From contig CM023457.1 in assembly GCA_013339765.2 (NCBI GenBank), positions 51,857,745 to 51,921,744 on the forward strand: a stretch of DNA of 64,000 nucleotides. Direction: 5' to 3'. Below the pieces are notes generated by a model. It was not told the origin of the DNA, did not search any database, and was given only the letters and a program-made list of their open reading frames with translations. Source of the stretch: Haemaphysalis longicornis (Eukaryota > Arthropoda > Arachnida > Ixodida > Ixodidae). A program made the position numbers and the translations under genes. Below are positions 47,601 to 59,600 of this stretch, in pieces. Numbering within the stretch: the stretch's first letter is position 1; the number at the start of each line of letters is the position of its first letter.

Positions 47601-50600
47601 AAGCTATGTAGACCTCTCCAATTAAAGCGAAATTTGTACTAAAACTGGCCGCGAAATTGTGTGAATTAAGAGTTTCAACACTTGGGCAATGGAATTCGGA
47701 TAGCCGACGGTAGTTCATGTGTCATCGTAAAACCGGTGCTTTTTCCGCAACGCCTCATTAAATATGATAGCAGACTAGGTTTCCATTGTTTTCAAATTGG
47801 CCAAATTGGCTAAAGATAACCGCCCGTCCTTCCTGAACTTACCCCGAAGTGCTCGTTCGAAGTTACCCTCTTTTTCCATAGTGGAGGCCCGCCCGAGCCG
47901 CGGGCCAACAGGAAAGGCTATGAAACTTTCGAAAGACTTTTCGAAAATCTGCAAATGGGCGTGATGCACCCAACACTCGGAAAAAAGCCATGATGCGGGG
48001 GGGCACGCGGCCGTTCTGTGTGGAGCAGCGCTTACGTGCTCCGGAAAAGGGGCCCGAATAAAATCTTCGGGAATTGATTAAGAATTATTTATGCCCGCCC
48101 TTCAAACTTCTGCAGCATCGCGTCAAGGCCGACCTCTGCCCACAAATGTGAAAAGGCGAAGCCCGGCGGGCCCGTGCCTGCTGCGAAAATGATTTCGCCG
48201 CGATCTAGCGCATAGATCGAATGGGCGGACGACCGGAAGGGAAGAGCCGCAGCCAACAGCCTTATGGTTTTCCTCCTCTCATCGGCGGCTCGCCGTTCGT
48301 TCGGAGGTTGGGCCACGAAATCTGAGCGGCCCCAAACCACAGGCGTCCGCGGCAAGTTCGCCAGAAAAGTATGGAGGTCGGCCTTTTGAAGGGGAAACGA
48401 GAGACCCGAGAGAGGAATTTTGCACAGCACTCGGTTCAAGCCTAGTAGAAGTCCTAAGCATCTTGGGGTTTCTTGCCGGGCGGGCTTTACGTAGTCGATG
48501 TGACAGCGCTAACAAGGTCTTAACATTGTAGCACCTGCGTGCCTCCGCAGAACATCGATGGCATCCATCACACTTCGGTGGCTGTCGTTTCACCGAACTT
48601 CCTCAGGCTCTTGTTCGGAACACTTTTCTTTCTCTTGGAGTGCTCATGCTGCTTACAAAACTCACCTAACGATGCACGAAAAAATATTAATTTGGTTATC
48701 AGCGAGCACAACCTAGAGCAGCAGCACCGTGAGCAATGGCACGTTGAAAAAAAAAGCTTGAAATAGGCTTCGGTAGCCTAAGCATAGAGGGCGCTGGCGT
48801 AGGCAACGATGAGACGTCAAATAGTGGCCGCACTATTAAACCGTCTATGACCGCTAGCGGTTTGTGCAGCTTTTCTTCGCTTTAATTGTTGTTAACCGTA
48901 GATTTCACCGCTTTTCTTTCATTTTAGCCTCAAGGTCAATTTGAGCACTGAATTTTTTCAATGTAGGGCCTGAGAGGCAAAAAAAACGTGCCTCGACCGG
49001 AATTTCGTTCTTCCTTCTTGCCGTGACTTCGTTAAATCGAAAGCGCCGCACAAAATTACTTCGTAAATCGAGAAAAAATCATGCATTTAGCAAAATTTTG
49101 TTAGAAAACTTGAAAAAATTCGTTATATCGCGAATTTCGTTAAATCGAGTTCGTATATCGAGGTTCAACGTATAAGGCGGTCACATATAAGGCAGGGTGC
49201 AGTTGGAGAGTAAGAAAAACTGCCATAAAATATACTGAGCTTCGAATATAAGCGGGGTATGACTTTGAGAATACGGATTTTGAAAAAAACCTCGCCTTAT
49301 ATTAGAATAAATACAGTATCAAGTGACAAATACAGGGTGGGTGATCTTTCGGGTCAGGTGCGAAAAACTCGAAAAAAGTGGCCGCACCGCCCACCAAAAC
49401 TGCGGAGATATGAACATGTTTGAATATTACGCGTTGACTGGAAACTGACGCACGCATCGGCGAACATGAGGCAGGAAGAAGAAGACGAGTGGCACTAGAG
49501 GTAAAGGAGAGAGGTAGACGACGTTCCAGCTCTGAGTCTACGAGCAGCGGTCTTTCTGGGCCCAAGTTCGCCTTGTAAATGCAGGCAACCGTGTGAGTGG
49601 CCGCCAATCGTTACGTCAGGCTCCTGGGATAGCGGCACTTGTCCGTGCTAAGCACATGCTGTGTTGCACGTTACAAACTCTACCTCACCGAACGCAAAGT
49701 ATTGCCTCGAGTCCATGTGAGGCGATTAATAACATCTGCTTGACCCACCGTTGAGAATTCGGGTTGAAACAGGAGCAGAGACGCACGCCGGTGTTTTTTT
49801 TTTTCGGTGTGCGGGCGCAGTGGCCCAAATTGCGCCATGTCTCGTGCGCATCGGCCATGTCCGTGGCCGTTTCCAGTGTTGCCAAGCGAAGAAATTACAG
49901 CTAAACTTTTCAACAAATCCACCTATACCGGGTGTTTTGTTGCGTCCAGGGGTAATTAAAATAAACTAAAACAAAAGAGAGAGAGAGAGAGAGATAGAAC
50001 GAGAGGAGAGAGAGAGAGGAGGAGAGAGAGAGGGGCAGAAGAGAGCGAGGAGAGCGAGAGAGCTAAAGTACATGTGCATGATACATAAATTCAGTAATAA
50101 AGAGACAGTTGTGAAAGTTGTAGCAGCAATTGTTTCAAAGGGAACTGATGCACAACAACATGTGACCAAATACGCTCATCCTCCAACCAGCAACGAGTTG
50201 GCACGGCGGAGTTGGCACTCACGGGGCTCGCTTTGGCCAGCTCAGCTTCGTAGACCATGTAGTCGAGGTTGCCGACAAAGTAGCCCGTTTCGGGCTGGTC
50301 GCAGCGGCGACCCTGTACGCTTGGCCGGCAGCGACACTGGCCCGTGATGACGTCGCAGCTGTTCTCGTACGCTCCACCGGGGTCGCAGTCGCAGGGCTTG
50401 CAGCCGTCATCGTCGCGGCCCAGACCCCAGTACTCGGGCTGTTGGTGAAGGGGAGGGGGGACACAGATTGATTACAGCCAACTCACAAAACCAACTTATA
50501 TTAGGCTACCACACGGTGCACTGAACCGAGACATATTGAAGCACTGTGCACTGTTTTGAATCAGCTGTGGTGTGTTTTGTTTCATCATCATTCTGATCAT

Positions 50601-53600
50601 CACCATCGTCCTCGTTGTATCCCCTGCAGGACGAAAGCCTCTCCGAAAGATTTCCAGTCGCATCTATCAAACACTTGCCAAGTCCACCCCTTTCCCCCAA
50701 AAATCTCGTAGTTTATCCCTCCATCAAGCCCTTGGCCGACCCCGAATGCGTTTACGGACTACTGGCAGCCACTCCGTTAAACAAATGGGCCACCCGTTTT
50801 CCCTCGTGGCCGCATGACGTGGCCGCCCATGCTCGTTTCTTAACTTGAGCTAGAATGTCTTCTACACCAGTATGTTACCCAATCCACTGTGTTTTGTTTT
50901 AAGTGCGACCAATCCTCGCCATTGCCCGTCACGCGAGCGCCCACTCCACAGTGATACAGAGCAAATACTGCCATCTGAAGCCAAGGAAGTGTTTATGTCG
51001 TAATAAGATTCTGCAAACAGTGCCTTGCAGTTGCCTCAGAAACATCAACCCTCCCCTCAGCGCAGTGTGTGCTAGCTTGGGGAAAACCCGCTGAACTCCA
51101 GATCAAGTGGGAACTGTTTTGTGGGTTGTTCTTACTTCACTCAGGCTTGAAAACTCATGCCAAATTCAATGGTTGATTTGCGCTTGTAAAAAGCTCAGTA
51201 CACCGCGAGCAGTGCGTCAGTGAATTTTTGGATGCAGTTCTGGTCACTCTGCATGTTATTGCACTCCATGAAGCTGTAACATTGTTTTCCTCTTCTCGTC
51301 GGTGAGAAAACCGTTTAAGTTTGGCCTCTGGGTCCTCATCACCCAAACAGAGGCAACTCTCGCCTGCAAGCAGATCTCTAGAGATGCTACCTTAACGCGG
51401 GTGAACATTGTGGACTTGGTCGTAGCAGCACCAAAACCCGATTTTCAGTGCTACCTGTAATGACTAGACACGAGAATTCCTACTACATAGTTTCCTTTGG
51501 CATGCACAAGTTCCTCGAACAACCGCATCGGCACCCTGGCAAAATGCTGACTTTTTGCTCCTTTTACCGTGGGATGTTTTCACGAAGCCTAACCTTTGAA
51601 ATCTGCCCGCAACAACAAAAAACGTTAAGTAGATAATGAACACATGCATTGTGAGGGTTTCGCATCACTCGATAGATAAACCTCAAACGGCACTGCTTTT
51701 AAGCCGACACCAAGCGCAGGTCAAGGTGTCAAACGTGAGTCAAGACTGTCGAGCGGCCTCACCAGGCACTGGTTGCAGTCTCGCCCGATGACGTTACGCT
51801 TGCAGGTGCACTCGCCAGTGTAGACGTTGCAGCCGTCGCCAGCTGTCCCCAACTCATGGCAACTGCACGCTGCGGTGTACAAGGTGATTTCCGGACAGAG
51901 TTTGCGACATAGTTGTAGTGTAGTAAAGAACGATGTACCCCTAACTAACATTTATAATGTAATTCACACTTAACTAACGCAAGGATAACTCGCACAGCTT
52001 ACTACATCCGTTCCAGCACTATCCGTTCCAGGCCAGCACTATCCGTTCCCTTAATTAAGCCATCCTGATATCATTTTTAATATAGAAATTTTCGGATGAC
52101 AGTGCCAACACAAATACCTAAACTAGAAGCTGCGTAGTAGCAATTCCCAAAATTCTGCACACACATATAGTATTCTTGTATTTTACTTGCATCTAAGAAG
52201 CTGTGGCAGCATCTAGAAATTGAACCTGCAAAAACACAGTCAGCGGCAGAATAACCTCGCCACTAAAACACTGCTGCGGGCCTTTCCAAAGTTGACATGA
52301 ACGCAGTCACTTCATCATTCTGTCAGATAGTGGGGCTATTTGAGTGTCAGTCCTGGACTCGCCATGGACTCCTCAAGAAGCAATCCGGTATTCACTTTCC
52401 ACATGCGTTCCTATGACATGGGCAATGCTTGGACTACTGGCGGACTACTCGTGGTGAGCCCTTCTGGGCAGCGAGGTGATTAAAGAAGAGAACTGTTCCT
52501 AAGGAAAGCCTTCCCGCTTGCACGAGAGAAGCAAGTTGAAAGTGGGCCCCTCACGCTCGCAGCCGTCTGGGTTCGCCGCCTGGAAGTTGAAGTAGCCCTT
52601 CTTGCAGCGGTCGCACCGGCGCGACTCGACGTTCTTCTTGCAGTGGCAACGGCCCGCCACAAGTCCTGAAGCGGGGTCGTCTTGGGGGTCGCACACGCCG
52701 TCATCCAGGGATCCACGGGGGTCGCAGTCGCAGGCTAAAAACGGTGTGAAGGAAAAAAAGAAGAAGGCAGGGGGGGGTGAATGTCCTGCGGAGAAGCACT
52801 TTAATAGTGGAAGCTCCTCTTTTTGTTATCCCAGTAAGTAGTATTTGCATAGAATAGGACCGCTTCAAGCACATTATTGGTAACTACATATATTTCGTCA
52901 AGTATCAGATTACCTTGGACGGCCTTTTTTTGGAGCTAGCTGCAGCAGTTCGGGATGACCATAGCTGTTGTGTGAAACACTGCACGCTTAATTAACTGAG
53001 AGTGCCTGAATAAAAATCAGCATGCAGTATGAATTTGGGTGCACTGATAGAATGTACGCTGTTAGTCAAAGTGTAATAGAATAAAAACACTGAAAAATAC
53101 GTTTTTTGTGGCGTGAAAAAAACTTTCTGTAGTACCGATGTTTTGCCACATTAACTACGTCACTATATCATTGTTTTTTTGTTGTTTTTTTTAGCTTGGG
53201 GCAATGGGCTGAGGACAACATAATAAAATTTGCAGCTTACATTGCAATTACACCACTGAACTCTTGCGATGAAATATACGAGCATTCCATCATCACTAAT
53301 GAAACAAAATTGCCATGAAAAATTCCCTCCTTTCCAGTTCTTCCCGAGAGGGGCATCTGAGTAATAAATACTGAGAGTAAATTTTTGGAATTTATAACAC
53401 CGTGAGTCACGACGGTACTCTGAAAACGAGGAGTTCTGAGTTCTGCATCATTAGAAGGATTGATTGATTATAGGGTTTAACACGCCGACACTACACAGGC
53501 AATGAGGCGTGCCATAGTGGAGGGTTCTGGATTAATTTTGACTGCCTGGGGATCTTTAACGTGCGAAAAAATCTCGAACACGTGGGTGTTTTAAGTGCAT

Positions 53601-56600
53601 GGCACTTTAGGGCCGTCCCTTGTCATCATGGCTCGACTCGCTGGACCCAAGTAGAGCCACACAATGTTCCATTGTAGCGGCTGTCGTCGCGCCGTAACCC
53701 AGACGCTTCGAAAGCCAAGCGGTTTATGTACTCATAAGTGTTCAAAACTCGTGAACTGCTGGCGATTGTCATACATCTCCCTGTTGTTTAGCAAAAAGAA
53801 AACTGTAGGTACATTTGAGGCAAAATATACTTAATTAACCAGCACCACTCGCGTTCATTTAGTTAGGAACACTCGTTGGGTTGGTTTCTACAATAGTAAG
53901 CGAAAAAAAAAGTGGCAGTGCAACGCCGGCACGTGAGGGAGGAAAAGCAAGCACAAAAAAGAACGGAACTCCTGCTGTTGCAGTTTCAGGCAGGAGGCGC
54001 GCGAGCACTGTGGAGGCGGGAAATTTGAAATGCGTTGGGTGGTAGCAGTGAGCGGATAACGGCGCAGCAGCCCATTATGGCGAATCACTGCTCTGCACTT
54101 CCAACAGCTTTCACATTGAGTGAAACGGCTTTGATTTTTTTTGCTTTTCGCCTCCATAAAAAAATCAGCCGCCGCATCCGGGAATCGACCCCACGTCCTT
54201 GTGCTCAGCAGCACAACGCCATAGCCACTGATCCACCGCAGCGGGTGCCTCATTAGAAGCATCTTTCAGCTACAGCATGCAAGAAATGAATGACAACAAT
54301 GCTAACGACAATTCTCTAGAAGAGCGAAAGTGGTTTATGTTACAGCAAGCGCTGTCTGCTACTGTCTTAGCACTATAGCAGCATCTACGGATAGGGCGCG
54401 CACTCACGCTGGCAGACGTGGGGGTCGGTGATGTCGCGCTGGGGGTCCTTGTAGTAGAAGGGCACGCACTGCTCGCAGTTGACGCCCATGGTGTTGTCCT
54501 GGCAGTCGTCGCAGACGCCACCACTCACACGACCCGAGCGCTCCCACACGGCCGCATCAAAGTGGCACTTATTGGCATGGTCGTTGCAGTTGCAGCCTAT
54601 GAGGACGAGGAAAGACAACACGTTCTTTTGTTTGTAACCGAGGAGCAAAACGTGAAATCTTAAATTCTAAATGAGCGCATCTGCTGCAAGAAGCACTGTG
54701 CATGGAGAATTCGGAACGACTTGCAGTAGCGCCAATGTGGTAAGCACTTGGCCCAGTTGGCAGCTTGTCTTTTAAAGGGCCATGCAGACAAAACACAAGT
54801 TTGGTTCATTCAAATGATTGCCCTGTTAGAATCATACTGACACACTATTAACGCACACTTCACTCAAATAAGCTATATAATTGGGAAAGAAGGGAACGGC
54901 CATGCAACCCACTAGCTCATTTCCCGCAACAGAAACTATGATGTCATGTATGCCCAGCTGTGTGATTGGCAGAGTCCGGCAAAAGCAAACGCAAATTACC
55001 GTACTTACCCGATTCTAACGCGCACTTTTTTTCCGGAAAAATAGGCCGAAAAATCGCATGCGTGTTAGAATCGGATACGAAACCGAAACTGCCGAAACAG
55101 TGGAAATTTCGTCCCACCCATCGCCATCGCAATCTCAAGATGGCGCCAAAGCTTTTAGCAACGATTTTTCGGAAGGAGGAAGCCTAGGCGCCTAGGCTTT
55201 TCTATCGGCGTTCACACAAATCGTCAAATCGTTCCACTTGCGCGCTTGATAACAGCAATGGCAACAGCGGCAACGACGGTGCGTCGCTTCCACGAGTGGC
55301 TTACGAGCGGCACTCACGCGTTCAAAACAAGCGGTCGGCTGAAGCGTGCACCTCTGGAGAAGCTCGGGGGATGGGCGTGCGAGGCGTGAGCCACGATCCC
55401 ATCGACCATGGTTGAACGTTCGTTCAGAAGTGTGGCATCGCGAACGCACTTGACGGCACCGAGGACGAGATGTTGTGCTCAGCGGAAAGCGACAAGCTCT
55501 CGGAGAGCGACGTCGAGTAAGATGAGTGAGATTACTTCTGGAAATAAATCGGCCGTTGCTCTCGCATTCATTTTTATGGGTAACAAAGTTCCGAGTGCGT
55601 TACAATCAGAGGTGCAAGTTTTTTTTTTTTTTTTTTTGCCAGGAGAATCGGGTGCACGTTGGAATCGAGTAAGTATGGTAGCCAGGGCTCATAAGCATGC
55701 CGAACGAGCTATGTGCACTTGAATGTAATGCATATTCATTTTGCAGCAGTAAGAATGGTGGGGTAAACAATGAAAGTTACGAAAATACACGTAAACAAAG
55801 AAGTACTGATGCACACTGCTGTTGGTACTGGGCGCACTATGCTTGTTTTAACTGCACAGCAGTCCGCCGCTTTGGAGTTGTTTAACATGATACTGGCTGA
55901 TTGGCATAAGCGACGCTTTTTTACGTGACGCTGTTTGTAGAGCATACCCCATGTTTCACGAAACGATTACTTTCTATCATAACAAAAATGAGCCAGGTGT
56001 AAATACGGTCAAAAACAAAGCAACGGCGGAAAACGGTCCGCAGCTGAGTATGGAAGTGCCATCTGGCAGGACTGACGGTAAGCAAGGCTGCAGAGCCTAA
56101 TGACGCACTGAAAGTTCTTTTGAATACCGGCCCTTCTGACTTCATGGCACACGGCACGAAAACACTTGATTTGGCGGGATAATCAAAATTTTAACCTAAA
56201 TTGAATAATTTCTCAGTGAATATGGCATCGTTTGCTGCCGGACAATCGCTGAGGGCACAATAAAACACGAAATCTTTCGAATAAAACAAGCTTGTATTTT
56301 GTCTGCATGGCCCCTTTCAGCACAAAATACGCAAATTAAAATTCTAAACTAGCCCATTAGCTGCGAGACGCATTGAGTGTAAGATAATATGGGACGTACA
56401 GTGGAATCTCGGTGATACGAATTCGGTTGATACGAATTTCGTTGTGATACGAATTTTTAAAATTCCCCGGCGAAAATGCATTGTATGCAATATAAAAAAA
56501 TTCGGATGATCCGTACGCATTTATCACCTGGTGCGGGTGATACGAACACGGGAGCCGCGAGCAGACGACTGCGGCGTGGACGGGAGGCGGAAGTTGGTGT

Positions 56601-59600
56601 GGCTGTGCGGCCTTGGTTGCGCGCGGGCACAAAAGCATGAAGCGTGAGCTGCATGGAGCGTTTTCTGCTCGCGAAAACGCGCCGCGCACCCACAAGCGCG
56701 CTGACCCTGCCGCATAACCACCTGCACGCGCCGCGGCCGGCGGCGGCAACATGGCAGCAGCTTCGGCCGCGAAGTGGTGTTCGGAGCTCGAGCGACCGCT
56801 TTTAAGCGCTCAATATCGCTCAAGGCACGCACGAAGTTGCTTGAGTGGTAAAGGAGCTTATAATGTAGGTGAAAACGGTACTATAAAACATCATCCGCGC
56901 CGGTAGTGAACGCGCCCATTCAATATCTGCTGGGGTGTTAGGCCTAAATATCTCCGGCGGGGCCACCGGGCTGTCCGGAGCGTTTTCAAACTGCCGCCAT
57001 GAAGAGCGCACCTCGCCATTGGCGCAAGTCGGCAGGCTCCTCCCACTGCCGCGCGCGTCGGGCATCATTTTCCAAGCGAGGTAGCATGGTAGCATCTGTC
57101 GCGGGGGCGAAGTCGTCAACGCGGGCGTGAAAATAATGCGCGCACAACGCCGACGCGCACGAATCGCATGCGGTTCGCATGCGCACGCTGCGTCGAAGGC
57201 GAGCACGCGTTCTTTTGACTCTCGCGTGACTATTCGGGCCGGCACCTCGGCGCCAGCCTCTGCTGGGTTGGTACCTCTGCCCAAGGCCGGGCTAGAGCGG
57301 CCGCGTGCGCACGTTGGTATCGACACAGCGCGCGTCGCCGCCCTAGCCCGGCCGTGCTCAGCCTTGGTTGCCGCCAACGTTGCCGCGAACGGCAGTGGGA
57401 GGAGCCTCATGACTTGCGCCAATGGGGAGACGTGTGCCTCATAGCGGCAATTTCGAAGCGCTCGCAGCAGTTGGCTGGGCCACCTCCGCGGCGCATATTT
57501 GGCGCGGATGATATTTTATGGCGCAGTTTTCTCCCACTTTATGAGCTTTTCCCCGCATGAGAAATTTAGTTTACATCTTGAGCTGCGTTTTAACAAAAGG
57601 TTCCAAGCGGTCGCTGAAGCTACTTGCACCTTTTCACGGCAACAGCCGACGCCATGTTGCCGCCGCCTGTCACATGCGCGGCACTATTCCATTTTTTCTC
57701 GTTTTCTGATGATACGAATTTTCGGGTGATACGAATATTTTTGCCGCCCCTTGAGATTCGTATGACCGAGATTCCACTGTATTTTAGTCGGGGTAAGTTA
57801 TACTAGTTGGCAATTCGTCTTAAAGGGATACTGACATGAGTTGTAAACGCATGAGTCCAGAACGCCTGAGCCTTGTCCTCAGTTCTTCCAGCCGATTTAA
57901 GCATGTTTCGACAAGAAAAGTGCATTCTAACGCGCCGCTCCCTTTGGATCATTCTTCCTGCTGTTTTGGTGGCGTTGGCTATGACAAAACCCTTTTAAAT
58001 TAAACACACTGCTAGTGCATTTAACCTGTAAAATTTGTGAGCAAACAATATCAATTATAAAATTATAAGCAATATCAATTATAAAATTTATAGGTAATAA
58101 AAATTTGGACGGTTCAGATAGCACGAAACCTCGCTGCAAATATCACAGCAGCCACAAACAGCTGCGTGGTGTTTTGTGTTGTCCTGTGTGTTACAGATCA
58201 ACAAGGTCTCAAGACTTCCTACTAAATAGTAAAATAACGAATTACATCGGTTAAATTGCTTGATGCAGTCGCAACTTGGACTTCGGCAAATTCACTACAA
58301 TGACCCTCCAATAAGGCAGGCAGGAAGATGCAGAAAAAAAAACATCCTCCTCTGCTCACGAATGCAAGATCGTAACTTCCACCGAAAACAAGGGAACAAG
58401 AGGCCTTGTTGTCACATATATAACGCTGTACTGCACCTGTTGGTGAGTGCACCTGTTAATGGTCCATTCATTGGCCTCTATTCATAGAGTGAGAAAATGC
58501 AATTGTATCGCATACTGAACTCAGCTATTGTAAAGCGGCTTAATGCTCACTAGACGAATGGTGATCGTAAAGGTGCGGCCACGCAGCTTACGTTTGCACG
58601 GGTTGGGGTCCCTCTCACTGGCCGGCCTCCAAGGCTGGTCGTTGTACAGCTCCTCGCAGCTCTCGCAGTTGAGACCCTTCGTGTTGTGCGTGCACTGGCA
58701 CTTGCCAAACACCTGGTGGGGAAAGTGGCCTTTGGTGAGAAGCAGCAGGAAGCATGCAGTCACTCGACAACCTCTTTGTTGGTGCGAACAAGCGTATTAC
58801 GTAGAATTGCGTGTTATTAATCCTTGTATTTGTAATATGTGAAATCGTATTATGAACATCGGTACAGTTCTCCCTACAGTGGTTCTCCCCACGAGGTTCT
58901 CCCCACCAACAGATGGCCACCCACTGCTCCAGCTGACCCGTTTGAAATGTGCGTGCGAGGAACTAAAAACTACCACTGTGCAAGAGCAACGCCAGCAGCA
59001 GTGGGCTGCACCTCCTGCCATGTGATTACGTGAAAAGGAGTCCGGACAGGTGATTTGGAAGTCTCAGATTGCGAGCTGCAGGCAAATCTTGGAGTCAATG
59101 CTTGTGCTTATCACTTTTGTATTCTGTTTAAGAGCTTCCACTTTTCACCTTGTTGGCAGCCCCACAATGCCTGGTATTTGACCACAGTTGTTCAAAATTT
59201 GTGATGAAAATTTGAAATGCCTACTTTTTGCCCCATCCTCAAAATGTCCACCGCTCAAAAATTCCTGGGGAGAACCCTGAATGGTATTGCTCGCTTGTGC
59301 ACAAAACGAATTAAGCTTGCCTGCCTGCCTTCTTATAACCCTGGCATTTATTTTAACAGGGAAGATGTTCTTGGTTGAGGCTTTCGTGGGAGAAATTGTG
59401 TTGACACGGTCACAGCGATATGGAGGGGGGCATAGCCTAGCAAGAAGGACAGCAAGCGCCAAGCACACATGCAGCTAGTTGAACGAATGCTTGAACGAGA
59501 CGCTTATACAGGCAAAGCATTTCCAAAGTACTAAATCTGGTGGCAATGATTATTCTTGTCAACATTGTTGAGCAAAAACAAAACACTGAGCAAAACACTG

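Noticed and set aside
47800..48540. Bacterial contamination or horizontally acquired gene
   Set aside because: It is somewhat GC-rich but has no long frame or recognisable bacterial protein, and the assembly around it is doubtful.
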